Below, piece after piece: positions 50,129-61,590 of a stretch of 64,000 nt of DNA. How positions within the stretch are numbered: the first letter of the stretch is position 1; each line of letters starts with the position of its first letter. A model generated the notes under the pieces. It made no database searches. It worked only from the letters and a program-made list of their open reading frames with translations, and was not told the DNA's origin. This DNA is from Chelydra serpentina. Lineage: Eukaryota; Chordata; Testudines; Chelydridae. The position numbers and the translations under genes are program-made. The stretch spans positions 10,566,001-10,630,000 of the forward strand of contig JBAIAC010000059.1 in the NCBI GenBank assembly GCA_037349315.1. Direction: 5' to 3'.

Positions 50129-50252
50129 TAGGGTGACCAGATGTCCCAATTTTATAGGAACGGTCCCGATTTTGTTGTTTTTTTTCTTATATAGACTCCT
50201 ATTACCCCCCACCCCCGTCCTGATTTTTCACATTTGCTGTCTGGTCATCCTA
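50129..50252. mobile_element. Nested hAT MITE (TAGGGTGACCAGA)
   Basis: Ends TAGGGTGACCAGATGTCCC and GCTGTCTGGTCATCCTA are inverted repeats; 124 bases. Flanks GCTGCGCC and ACTGTGCC match at 6 of 8 bases, consistent with an aged 8-bp duplication. Inserted inside the composite element 49968-50967, so younger than it. Confidence 0.8.
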
Positions 50253-50479
50253 ACTGTGCCCTGGAAGTGGCCAGCAGTGGGTCCAGCTTCTAGGCAGGAG
50301 GGCCATGGGGAACTGGAGGGGTGGGTGCCTCCGGGCAAGAGTCGCGCGCCTCCGCCTAGGAGCCAGACCTCCTGCTGGCTGCTTCCGGGGCGCTGCGTGG
50401 TCTGCGGTGCCAGGACAGGCGGGAAGCCTGCCTCTGCACCCCAGCTGTGCCGCTGACCGGGAGCCGCCAGAGGTAAGTC

Positions 50480-50900
50480 TGCACCCCAACCCCACGCCCC
50501 AATCCCCGTCCCAATCCCTGAGCCCCCCGCAAATCTAGAACCCCGTCCTGCACCCCAAACCCCTCATCCCTGGCCCCACCCCAGAGCCTGCACCCCCAGC
50601 CCAGAGCCCTGACCCCCTCCCACATCCCAACCCCCTGACCCAGCCCTGAACCCCCCCTAAACCTGGAGCCCCTCCCACATACCAAGCCCCTCATCACTGA
50701 CCCCACCACAGAGCCTCCACCCCCCCCAGCCCAGAGACCTGCCCCCCTCCTGCACCACAACCCCCTACCCCAGACCAGAGCCCCCTCCTGCACCCTGAAC
50801 CCCTCATTCCCGGCCCCCTCCGCAGCCCTCACTCCCACACCCCAACCCTCTGCCCCAGCCCCGAGCCTCTCCCGCACCCCAAACCCCTCATCCCCCAGCT
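50480..50900. repeat. C-rich irregular minisatellite
   Basis: Repeats of CACCCCAAACCCCTCATCCC, then GAGCC(T)GCACCCC-type words. The CCCTCATC word recurs at 50561, 50688, 50801 (as CCCTCATT) and 50885, so units vary from 84 to 127 bases. Runs of C on + (G on -) could form i-motif/G-quadruplex structures. Confidence 0.8.
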
Positions 50901-51469
50901 CTGTTGTGTTGTGGGCATCAACAATTTTCTTCAACTGGGTCCCCAGAAAAAAAGTTTGAAAACCACTCGTTTAATAGCATTAGCATATTAAGTTAACATC
51001 ACCGAACAGTGCAGGGTTATTCCCACAGGCCCAATGTACTGCACGCACTGCCAGGAATGTCCATTCCAGTCTGTTTTGTGGCATAGCAGGAACCTGCAGA
51101 CTGCAGTACCTGCAGCAGGAGTGCTCCGCACTTTGCAGCAATGGCTGCGGTAATTGGTTACAATTAAGTTTTGACATTAATATCATACCCTGCATTGGGC
51201 CGACTGGGGGAACATAGACAAGTGTTTTCTCCTGCTCTGTCTGCAGACTCAGTGAGACAGCAGTGTATGGATTTACAGATTCAATATATTTTACAGACTC
51301 AAGGCAACCTTTGCAACCAGATAAGCTAGAGTCATTTTAAAACTAAATATTAAAATCCTGAAGAATGTAGCAAACTATGTGGAAATAAACCAAGGATACA
51401 GAAATGTAAGTTGCCCCTATAGTTCATTAAACCCCACAAACTGTATGATAATTTATTCTGCCTGGAGGT

Positions 51470-52162
51470 CTGTGTTAGGAGTGCTAGTGACAATGTAGGA
51501 TTCAGGCCTGTATTTTCGCCTGAGCTAGAATTTTGGGTCTTGTTTGCTCATTTGATTCTTGATATACTGTACTTGTGTTCTGACTAATATGTGTGAACAA
51601 AAGCATCCTTACTAATATGTATAAACAAAGGACAAAGACAGTGTGTATGTTGCTTCTGCCTAGCCAGAGATGGGTTTGTTAGTATAATGGAAACAGATAA
51701 GAACAATTACATTGTTACTGGGCATGGTGGGAGTATAATATACGAGTGCACACTTGAAGACTGCCTCAACTCCTATTTCAAGGCCAGGTCAAGCAACCAG
51801 TCGGGAGGGGCAAGCGGGGATGGAGGAAAGGTATACAACACTAAAAGGCCAAAAAAAGCCTGGCCTTGGCCAGTACATAACCTCACTCCTTACCCGTCCC
51901 ATGGGGTACAAAAGAGGTGGGATGAAGATCCCAGATTCACGATCCCCCAAAATGGAACATGACCATAAATTATAAGGGATGAGACCGAGGACGTGCATTT
52001 CAGGTATAATTATGCCTGATAAGGATGGGGGACAATGGGATACTGGGAAACAAGGCTCTGCGGCGTCAGAGCTATGGATACGCTTGCTTGAAACTAACCC
52101 CAATAAACACTGAATTGCCTGCACCTCGGACTTCTGGTCTTCTGCTTTCTGTCTGCGTGACA
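51470..52162 (+). mobile_element. Probable endogenous-retrovirus LTR (solo)
   Basis: Bounded approximately by TGTTAGGAGTGC and ...GTCTGCGTGACA, giving TG...CA ends. Features in order: a TATAATATA-like box near 51733, GTACAAAAGAGG near 51907, and a poly(A) hexamer AATAAA at 52102-52107 followed within about 60 bases by the 3' end. No gag, pol or env sequence adjoins it. Boundaries and orientation (+) come from these signals; I could not find a matching target duplication, so ends may shift by several bases. Confidence 0.55.
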
Positions 52163-53082
52163 AGAACCAAGGGGAAAGGGTGAAAGGAAAGCCCTCTAAC
52201 GTCTGTTATCACTGTAGAAATGCAGAAAGTAAAAACATCATAACAGTTCCATTAAGTTACATTTCAGTGTCTTTGGCCATAAACCTTCATGGACTCTAAT
52301 TAAAATATGACATCACCACCAGTCTCTTTTGCCTGGTTGCGCTCTATCATTTAAGTGCCATTACTTTTCTTTCTTCATTCATGTAGGGATGTCCCTGCTG
52401 ATGGATAATCTCAGTAAAAGAATCAATAAAGAATTATTAATAATAATTACGCCATGGACGATCCATTATAGTGAGAAGACTTGTTCCCGTCAAACATAGG
52501 CCAAATTCCACACTCCATGATACTAGGTAGACTGTCTTCACTGGAGTGGCTCCTGATCTATTCGGGTGTTACTGAGAGCAGAACGTGGCCACTGTTACTC
52601 TACAATGTGATGCTCTCTCTGGTGCTGGCTCGGCACTATTCTTTTAACTTACTATTAGAAGCAGAAAATCGTGACTCCTGGTGCTACATGGTTGAAGTCC
52701 CATGTAACAGAAAAATTGTGAGAAGAAGAGGGTGCAGGAAGTCAATGTACTAGTCTTTCATGTCTAGAAAAAGAGAGACCAGTCTTCAAGTACTATTAAG
52801 GTCACAAATAAAAATATATCAATAATTTCAGTGCTAGCACCTAACAGTAATTTTCCACAGTATAAATGCACCATAATTTAGTATGATTTCTATTCTGCCC
52901 ACAGAGGCTCAAGACTTGAATAAAGAGGGTGCTTCAGATCGAAACTGAGGAGCAGTTAACTCCAAACATGGAAAAATACTTTCCCATCGATTGTCATTTT
53001 GAATATCTTCCCATTTACCTTTCTGGGGTATAACACAATATTGGTGATATTTCTGGAATTGATACAATGGTATTAGCTAGTC

Positions 53083-53161
53083 AACAGCTCTGATCCAAAG
53101 CCCATTGAACCAATGGAAGTGTTTTTATTGAGTTCAGTGGGCTTTGGATCAGGCCCTTAGT
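53083..53161. repeat. Short palindromic repeat (GATCCAAAGCCC...GGGCTTTGGATC)
   Basis: CTGATCCAAAGCCCATTGAA and TTCAGTGGGCTTTGGATCAG are near-perfect inverted repeats. Best copy of this family in the window. Confidence 0.75.
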
Positions 53162-54704
53162 ATCATTCCTGAAATTGTCATCGTTTGGCTATTAAATATT
53201 AAATTCCAGAAATTACTGTATGGCAAGAAATATTTTGTCATATGCATGTTTAGGTAAATATATATTATTACACCAACTGTTTTTTCTCCTCCTTTTTTCC
53301 ATATTCTCTCCCATCTGCAATGGGGAGCCAGTAATGTTTGAGTTTCAGGTGACCCATAGTGTTCACGTGTGTTTTAAATGACACCTGACAGGTTTACTCA
53401 TGTCTAAGGAGCAAATTGACAGAACACTATCTGAGTAGAAATACTGTTAAAATCAAAGCATTTCTGATTATTCAGGAGTCTTATAACTAGTGCTGGTAGA
53501 AAAACTTCAAAAAGTTTCAAAATTTGGGTGAAAAATAAACCATTTCTGTTTGTTTACTTATTTGTTTATTCATTTATTTTGCAAAAAGGCATACACACCC
53601 ATTTTACAACCAGCCGTAGCTATACCTGGAACCCACATCACCATGCACTTATTAAGTAATTTTCCTCTCTCCCTCTTCTGTGTCTTCAGAAACCTGACTT
53701 GACTGGATGCAGAGACTTCTCTTCCTCAGGGGTCTGCTGTAATTTCTGCTATTGAATTTGTATGGCAAGCTACTTTGCCACACATCCAGGTTCTACTGAC
53801 AGTGACACTGAACATGACTCCTGTGTTCTTTCACGTCTGCCACAACTGTACCTTTGTGCCTATTTACTGTAATTTCCTCTAAAACCCCACTGATCGTCTG
53901 TATTGTGACTACTGGAAAATATTTAGTCTTGGGACAAACAATCTAGGTGGGTCTGAAAGAGATCCCCGGTTTTAGGGAAGGACGTTCCTAAGCCAAGAAG
54001 TTGAAAGAAGATCCCTAGAGAATCATGAATGTTTGGAGAAGGGGCTCCTGGTTACCAATAGTGTGTAGTTGCTCCTGCACATCTCGCCAGGCCAGGAGAG
54101 GACAGGCAGAGCACTGTATCAAAAGATAGGCTGAAGAAAAGGGGTGACTTGAGAAGATGCCCGTGAAATCTGGTCAGTGGATTAAATGAGCCATGGTCAG
54201 TGGATTAAATCCAAAAGTAGATTGTCATTGGTACACGAGAACAGGACCTCAGTGAATTCAAATCGTTTGTGTGATACAGAGGTAAAATGGCCTTTGTGAA
54301 ATCAAGTGATGTGTGTCTGCCGGCCGCATGAATTACCCTGCCCTGGACTACTGTGGAGGCTGACCTGTTTGGCTATCCAGGACTGTGAGTTGATAAAGAG
54401 CTTCTTTTATGGACTGGAGGATTATAGTCAGTGTTTTCATTAGCCCATGTTATCTTTGAAAAGCATACGTGCAGAATCCCATAGAATAGATTGGGGACAA
54501 TATTGAAACCAGTGAGATGCAGCAGCTGCAATGAGGAAAGAGTGATAGCTATGACAGCATCACACAGACATTCTGGTTGATCGGATACAAGATATTACTG
54601 TATATACGTATTTAGGAAGGGATTATGCTTAATTATCAGCATTTACTGTAGGTATTGGGTAAAGATGTAATACAAGTGGAAGGTTTGCAAAGACACAATA
54701 ATGT

Positions 54705-55225
54705 ACTGCATGGAGAAATATCCATATGAAGTGAGATTGAAAAGCTTTTGATTGATTAGTTTAAGAGGAGACAAATAAGAGGAGACATGATAGAGGCATT
54801 CGGTACAAGAGTACAAAATTGGGTACTCCCATTTACCTTTTTCATAATACAGCATAACTCAATGAAACTCAGAGATATTTAAAAGTGCATTTTTGAGCCA
54901 TAGATCTCATTGCCACACTATATTTTTGAAGCTAAGAGCTTAGTAGGACTCAAAAAAGGATCAGACATTTATAGGAGAAAGAGAAGCTCCATAGTTACAT
55001 TAAATAGGATAACTTTTTATAAGGATATACATTCTCATGCTTCAGGGTATAAGCCAACCACTGGCTGACAGGGATTGAAAGCCATTCCCAATGAGCAAGT
55101 TAGTCCATAACTGTCCACTGAGTAGTTTCTTGCACCTTTCCATGAAGCGAGTGGTGCTGGCCGCTGGCAGAGACAGGACACTGGACTAGATGGACCACTG
55201 GTCTGATCCATTATAACAATTCCAA
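54705..55225 (+). mobile_element. CR1/L3-like LINE 3' region
   Basis: GTTTAAGAGGAGACAAATAAG and GAGACATGATAGAGGCATTC are the translated-end zone; CTTCAGGGTATAAGCCAACC then GCAGAGACAGGACACTGGAC and TAGATGGACCACTGGTCTGA are the 3' end. The longest L3-like copy here, same family as 43495-43857. Confidence 0.85.
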
Positions 55226-55454
55226 TTTAAATTAATAGGGCAAGATTCAGCTCTCAGTTACATGAGTGCAACGCTATTGACTTCATCAGAAGTGACTTCC
55301 ATGTAGAGAAGCATTTGACTTATACTTTAAATAATTTGTATACAAATGCAAGTTGGCACTAGATTTAAAAAATAGCAGCCTTCCCTTCCTATAGCCGGAA
55401 GGTTCCAACAATCTCAGCCATTTGAGTTTACTATGTTAGAGGGGAAGCGTGCAA

Positions 55455-55600
55455 CTCATTAGTGTTTATTATTCACACTGCAGTAGCACCTGGAAGCCTC
55501 TGCCATGGAGCAGGACTCTGGTCTGCTAGCCTGTGAATACAAACCTAGCAAAAGGATAGTCCCTGCCTGAAAGAGCCTACGATCCAGTTTGCTGTATTGC
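55455..55600 (-). mobile_element. CORE-SINE-like fragment
   Basis: GCAGTAGCACCTGGAAGCCT and AGTCCCTGCCTGAAAGAGCC match the central portion of the element seen at 44692-44975. Decayed. Confidence 0.6.
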
Positions 55601-55959
55601 TCTGCTACCCCAATGAATGATCTTGGCCCAGCTGCAGACAAATGCTTCTGATTTTATCCAAACCAGCCCAACACATTTTGAGAGTGTTAAAAATATTTCC
55701 TCATTTCCAGAATAATAGCAGATTAAAATAAGCCAGTTGGCTGTTCCGCTACAACCAAACCCACCAACCTGTCCTTGTCCAGGTATTATTTCAATAACAC
55801 GTTCACTTCAAGAGTGAGTAATAAGAAGATTATTTTTAAAAAGGAAAAGGAAAAAAAATTCTGAGCCTGAAAGAATCACTTTTGTTAGTGCAACATGTGC
55901 ATTGCAGCAGGGTTAGTAATAGAGTTATCTGTGTCGCCAAAGGAAAGAGTCTAACAACA

Positions 55960-56480
55960 GAAAAGAAATCCAAATGGGTTTGAATTCCTTGCATAATTGT
56001 TATTTTAATTGCCATGTTCAGAAAATTCTTCTGAGCTTCCTCAAAGCACCACTACCCTCCAGGTGAGGCTTTCCATTGTACTACTGTTGAGCCTTCTTTC
56101 TTAAAGTCACTTTCTTGTTTCATCATGTTTACAAAAACTGAAAGTGAGAGCCAGTTATGAATCTTCTGTTATTATTTGAGTCGATGGCAGATGCTAGGCT
56201 GGTTTTGCTGTGTGGTACAGAGTTAAACTCAGTGGGAATGATTACAAAGAAATTCCATTAGCAATATTTAAATGCCAGCTTTGAAAGGCACTCAATAATA
56301 TGCGTGTTGGCGCTGATCGAGAATAGTACCTTTTAAAAATGAAAAAGTAATGTGACTGTTAGTTTAACATGAAAATGTCAAACTGTGGGCAGTCTCTTGT
56401 CAATTAAAGAATCTGGGCTATTCCTAATGGGAATAAGGCTGATGGGAGAAAAATGTGGGTACTAAAAATTGTAGCTGTGC
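55960..56480. other. Repeat-free AT-rich block, possible conserved non-coding element
   Basis: About 500 bases without recognisable repeat, rich in TAATT/ATTA words (TTGTTATTTTAATTGCCATG, TGTCAATTAAAGAATC, AGCAATATTTAAATGCCAGC). The texture resembles a vertebrate enhancer-like conserved block; this is only an impression from composition. Confidence 0.25.
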
Positions 56481-56727
56481 AGAACTACTCAGAGATAATT
56501 TGTGCTGGCAAATAACACTGCCAGCCAGTTTGGGGGTAATACAAGAAGCTTGATACCTGTACTGCCTTGAGCCACCCTTAGCGGAGGAGGAAGCAGCAGC
56601 AGCAGAGCTCCTTAACAGCTTGCAAGGCTTTGTGGCAAGCAGGGCTGCACTAACGTGGTGCTAAGTGGAGGCAGGTTTAAAGAAAATACTTTTGCAAGCT
56701 CAAATACCTTAAAATAGAAGAACCCCT

Positions 56728-57835
56728 TGTGACGCTCTGAACCTTGGGGGAACACCGTACACCCCCCATGTTCATCCTTATAAAATGATTGTGTGGTATC
56801 CAATGGAAAGTTTGCCATGTCGGGTGTCTTCGGAAGGCTCATGATGCACTGAGCATTGTTGTTATAGTGATATTATAGTAATTGTTGTTACAGTAATGTT
56901 ATAGGTTGTAATTTCATGTATATAGTTATGAGGTGGAAAATGTGTCCTCGTGGCTTAAAACAGACCCAGGCAAAACTCTCCAAGAGCAGAGGGGCAGTTC
57001 ACACCTCATCAGGGCATGTATGAGCCAAACCCAGCCCAGCCTCAGAGGAACAAAGGACACTGGCCTAAGCAGGATCTGTTGGACTCTCGAGTGAGTCACC
57101 ACCATTCCTTTGGTCAGTTTGGGACAATGATGAGGTGATGCTCACCTGACTCTGAGGGGAGGGGGGAGGGCAAAGCCAAGAGGGAGGAAAGAACATGATA
57201 AAAGGGACAGACGTTTGCCATGCTCTTCCTCTCTCTTCCACCTCCATCAACAGACATCACCACCAAGCGACTGAAGCACTGATCGAAGGGGAGAGCCTGG
57301 CTGAAGGGCAACCAGGCAGCCTGTGGTGAGAAGCATCTAAGTTTGTAAGGGCACTGAAAGTGTAAAGATCATCTTAGAATGCGTTTTGCTTTTATTTCAT
57401 TTGACCAAATCTGACTTCGTGCTTTGAATTATAATCCCTTAAAATCTATCTTTGTAGTTAATAAATTTGTTTGTTTATTTTACCTGAAGCAGTGCATTTG
57501 GTTTGAAGTGTGTCAGAGACTCCCCTTGGGATAACAAGCCTGGTACATATCAATTTCTTTGTTAAACTGACGAACTCATATAAGCTTGCAGTGTCCAGCA
57601 GGCATAACTGGACACTGCAAGATGGAGGTTCCTAGGGTTGTGTCTGGGACCAGAGATATTGGCTAGTGTCATTCGGTTGCACAATCCAAGGAGCAGCTTA
57701 CATGCCAGAGGCTGTGCGTGAACAGCCCAGGAGTGGGGGTTCTCACAGCAGAACAGGGTAAGGCTGGCTCCCAGAGTCAAGGACAGGAGTGACCTAGCAG
57801 ATCACCGGTCCAGATAACACCAGGAGAACGTCACG
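56728..57835 (+). mobile_element. Solo LTR, 1108 bp, with 5-bp target duplication
   Basis: Begins TGTGACGCTCTGAACC and ends GAACGTCACG, so terminal TGTGACG/CGTCACG are inverted (last base mutated from A). Flanks are CCCCT on both sides (56723-56727 and 57836-57840). Inside are an ATAAAAGGG TATA-like box near 57198 and an AATAAA at about 57461. It is a family I know as frequent in turtle genomes, possibly a Gypsy- or ERV-type LTR. No internal coding region remains: the provirus recombined down to one LTR. Confidence 0.82.
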
Positions 57836-58313
57836 CCCCTCCTCCTAGATTGGTGATATACCTGTGAGAGGAAGCAAAGTCCTAGAGAGAATGCAGGACA
57901 GAGAAGGGAATGGATGAATGATGTGCTGTCAGGCCTTGTTAAGGATAGGTCTAGATATAAATAAAATACATCTCTGTCAACTGCATCCCTTCCTTCAGCT
58001 ATGCAGGTTACAGTGGAACGAAAGTCTAGTTAAAAGAAGTTCACTGAAAGGGATCATCAAATACAACTATTTGCTGTTGGATGAGACACGGGTTTGTTGC
58101 TTGCATTTAGCAATGCATATTTCTCAGGTTATATTAGTAATATTTCTGTAACACTGAATTAATAATAATAATGATGATGATGATAAATGGATAGGTAGAA
58201 AATGAAAAGAAAAACAGAGAAGGGAAATATAATGAGGTCCATGCCCTTGTGATTGCATGCCTTCATTTCTGCAGTCCCACCTATGCTGACTTTCCAAAAT
58301 CCTCTCTTCAGCC

Positions 58314-58677
58314 CAGCCCAGCTGGCTCTACAGTTTTTGCCATCCCAAGCAGTGAAAAAAACTACCGCTGCGGACGGCAAAAGGGAGACATTGCCGCCGA
58401 GGACAGCAAAAGGGAGAAGCTGCTGCCGAATTGCTGCTGCAGATGGCAAAAGGGAGAAGCTGCCACCGATTTGCCACCGCGGCTGGCAGAACAGAGAAGC
58501 TGCCACCGAATTGCCGCTGCAGACAGCAAAAGGGAGAAGCTGCCGTCGATTTGCCGACACGGCCAGCGGAACAGAGAAGCTGCCGCCGAATTGCCGCCGT
58601 GGCGGAAACACTGCCGCTGCTCTCTAACTGCCGCCCCAAGCACCTGCTTGGAACGCTGGTGCCTGGAGCTGGCCCTG
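58314..58677. mobile_element. hAT-like element carrying a 40-bp minisatellite
   Basis: Perfect 8-bp duplication CTTCAGCC at 58306-58313 and 58678-58685. Right end GTGCCTGGAGCTGGCCCTG is the inverse of the CAGGGCCGGCTCCAGGCAC class; left end CAGCCCAGCTGGCTCTACAG is the diverged partner. The middle is a tandem array (58377-58600). The long open frames on both strands here (for example 58249-58716) come from the CpG-rich array having few stops. Confidence 0.85.
58377..58600 (+). repeat. GC-rich minisatellite, period 40 (80-bp dimer)
   Basis: The GCAAAAGGGAGAAGCTGCC-like start recurs at 58377, 58406, 58446, 58486, 58526 and 58566: one 29-base step, then four exact 40-base steps. From 58446 onward units alternate between GCAAAAGGGAGAAGC and GC(A/G)GAACAGAGAAGC types, giving an 80-base higher-order repeat. 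Confidence 0.9.
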
Positions 58678-60378
58678 CTTCAGCCACTTCAATCAGTCAA
58701 AAACGAGACGGCATGAGTGAGAACACCAACTGTTGACTTTTGTTTTGGGTGTTGCTATTTGTTGTATTTTCTTTTATTGCTGTGTCCTTCGGTTATCCTT
58801 TCACAGAGCTTTGATCAAAAGCTCTATATAAATAACTCAAACATAATATAAAGGGCCAATTGGAAAGTAAATCAATGTAGAATTTTGCTGGGAGGACTAA
58901 AACGAGGGTCCCTCTTGTACCATGCTTGAGCACATTGGTTGGAAATGGAGCTCTACTCTCTGTTTCATGACAGTCTACGTGCCAGAATCCCTGAACATTG
59001 TTTTGATTTCTCCTAAATATTTAGTTTTCTACATTCATTCTGTAAACTGGATGTGGAGGAGAATTACAGGATCTGGAGAAATGAGGCACAAATCTATTTA
59101 AATTGCAACACAAAATGCTTTCCTGTCACGTTGTTAAAAGAGAAACAGTGCCCCATGGGCATGAAGTATTTCCAAGATACTAGATTAGAGCATATCCTGC
59201 CCTGTTCGAAGAGGATTGAATAAACTTTGGTCTCTGTCTAGTCAATCTTAATGTGGTAGACAACTCCCTAGAAATACATAATGGCTCTCTGTAGACGCTG
59301 TGAAACAGCTGCAATTGCCTAGAGAAGAATTCCTTCAGGGTAGCTGCTGTGTAGGGCTGATCTAGGCCCCCTCCTTCCATCCTCACAACAGGAGCGGTGG
59401 TAGTAGGGAGAGTAAGCACAATACTGAGATCTGTGGTAGATTCTGGGCTGCTACACAGTTCACAGGCAGCCCTGAAGAGACTCCTGCTCTAGTTTTGCCA
59501 TGGGCCATTCTAACTCCCATAGCAGCCCAGAATTGAGACAGCACAAAGGTGACATAAAGCCACCTTTGCTCTTCCTCTCTCAAGCGTGCACCTTCTGTGC
59601 TGCTCCTCCCAAGATAATCTGTCCCAAGAATTTTCTGCCAGGGTCCACAAGCCATTCTGACCAATACTGCCAGGTCATCTTCTGTCCCATGTTCACTGCA
59701 ACTGAAAGGAGAATGTGGAGGAAAACAAAACACCTCTGGCCTCAGGAACCATGCTGCTGATCTGCTCCCTTAGTTTTGGAACGATAGATCTGAAAAACAA
59801 CTCTGGTAAAAATATGATTACATTTTCCTTTTAACTGCAGTAAATGTACCTGCAGGCTAGTGCAACGGGAATGCCTTTATAAACCTAAATCTAGCACATT
59901 AGATCTCTCAGGTTTCTGCTACAGTTTTGTGCCCAAATCTTGATACACAGGAAATATGGGGATTTTAGGGATTGTCTCTGAAACACCAAATGCTATCGTG
60001 TACAAAGATACCTTGCTCTTGCTGAGGCATGATCCTCTGTGTTCTGCAAAGGGCAAAGTAATTTACTACATTAGGTATGATAAGTGGTTGCAGTCAGGCA
60101 GTTCTGGCTGGGAGGGCCACAGCTGTCTTGTGCATTCCTTATGGTCTAGGAGGTGTAGTAAGCATTTCAATAATTAGTAAGGGGTTTTTAACACCCCTGT
60201 TCTATTTCAGAGACTGGTTTCACTGAACCAATTTGTTAGCGTAACTGGATGATCTCGTGATTTATTCAGCAACCGGGGAAGAACACATTCTGCATCTGAA
60301 AGCAGCTGTGGCTTAGTTGTAGGAGAACAACAAATGCCATTAAAAACAACAAAAAACCAAGCAAGTTGCACTTTGCAG

Positions 60379-60425
60379 AATCACAGAGATGGAAAAGACC
60401 TACAAGATCACCTAGTGCAAGGCCG
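60379..60425 (-). mobile_element. CR1 LINE 3'-end scrap
   Basis: AATCACAGAGATGGAAAAGA then CCTACAAGATCACCTAGTGC is the reverse complement of the CR1 terminus. Under 50 bases. Confidence 0.6.
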
Positions 60426-61137
60426 GATTGTTAATTCTCAAACCATCTGGTTTCAGATAAAGGGAATAATCTCTAGATCCAAAATGGAAACCCTTGGAGT
60501 CTGTGGGAAAGTCAAGGCCATGTGTGGGCTTTGTAAGTAAATATTACATGTTTTTTATTCTTGCCTTTGAAAATGGAGGAACTCCCCTTCAGGCATTGGT
60601 AAGTAGAGCCCAGAAGGCAAATAGTATGGTCCCCCCTCATGATATGAATGAGGTTTAGCATGTCAGGAGGCTTTGGAGAGTCTAAACTCCAATACATCAA
60701 CACTGAGAGTTTGAGTCATACAGATTCAGCTTCCACTTTGTGTTAGAAACAAATGCTACACTTAGTGTAGGAGTAAGGTTATACTTCCTTAGGAGCAAAG
60801 TGGGCAGAAGAGTGTAACTGGGTAACTCTCTACACCTATTGTGGGTTAAAAAGAGTTCGTTTGCTAAAAAGAATGACATGTAATTGCAGCCTGCGTTCAA
60901 AAATACTGGCTCTTAAATGGGCAGGAACTAAAAAATGGAGAATTCAATTAGCACCTGGAAGTCAATGGCAGCTTTTAAAATGAATCTCTGTCCACAGTAG
61001 TTTATATATAATATATTTAATATCTTGACCTCACTGTTGCACTAAAATACATATCTGGTTTAATCTGCCCCCAGACTTGAAAATACAGAGAAACAGACAA
61101 ACATCAGAAACATGAGTTCTAGGCACTGTAGCTGGTA

Positions 61138-61590
61138 TGGGGCATAAATAAAGGGACTTAAGTGACTAAACCCCAGATTTAGGTGCTACTGCAATCCACA
61201 AAACTCCCACTCACTTGCTGCCTAACTTGGGAGGTGCCTAACCTCACTCAATACCTACTATAAAAGATCCCATGGAAGCTAACTTTCTATTCTGGGCCTA
61301 CACACTGCTGCTTCATGCAGGGGCCTGTCTCCCATCTATACCCCACTGTGGTCCTCAAACTAGGGGAACCCCTATCTTTCCGATCTAGCTCCCTTATAAC
61401 TGTTAGTCCAGTGATTTGGGTACTGAGCCAGGCTGTGAGAGACCCTGGTTCAATTTCCCACTCTGCCTACTGAGAAGAAGGGAGTGGGTTTCCACTGCTC
61501 AGGAGAGTTCCCTAACCACCAAACTATGGGATATTCTGATGTGGGCCTTTCTCAGTCTCTCTTATTGAAGCCATTCCACTCTGTATTAAA
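61138..61590. repeat. Palindromic repeat with a tRNA-like (SINE-type) core
   Basis: The left part (AAAGGGACTTAAGTGACTAA, TTGGGAGGTGCCTAACCTCA) and the right part (TTAGTCCAGTGATTTGGGTA, GAGAGACCCTGGTTCAATTT, CTAACCACCAAACTATGGGA) form one known reptile repeat. TAGTCCAGTGATTTGG and GGTTCAATTTCCC resemble polymerase III A and B boxes. The inverted arrangement CCAGTG...AACCACCAAACT makes it foldback. Not a functional tRNA: no acceptor stem or anticodon arm. Confidence 0.65.

Larger units (their letters stand above)
49968..50967. mobile_element. Composite repeat with CATTTTCCAAA/TTTGAAAACCACT ends
   Basis: Left end CATTTTCCAAATTTCGGGTTG, then TGACCTAGTACTGGGTCGCGG; right end TCTTCAACTGGGTCCCCAGA, then AAGTTTGAAAACCACT. 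The ends are weakly inverted, consistent with a diverged non-autonomous DNA transposon common in turtles. It contains a nested hAT MITE (50129-50252) and a C-rich minisatellite (about 50480-50900). The 192-codon - strand frame over 50356-50934 is a G-rich reading of the minisatellite and not a gene. Confidence 0.7.

Noticed and set aside
50356..50934. 192-codon - strand frame, Gly/Val/Arg-rich
   Set aside because: Low-complexity translation of the C-rich minisatellite; periodic composition without domain signal.
58249..58716. 155-codon + frame and several overlapping - strand frames rich in Arg/Ala/Cys
   Set aside because: They are readings of a CpG-rich 40-bp tandem repeat inside a hAT element; all frames are open because the array lacks stop codons.
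61400..61470. Possible tRNA gene (A-box and B-box-like words)
   Set aside because: No acceptor stem, anticodon arm or CCA-adjacent structure; it belongs to a palindromic SINE-like repeat.
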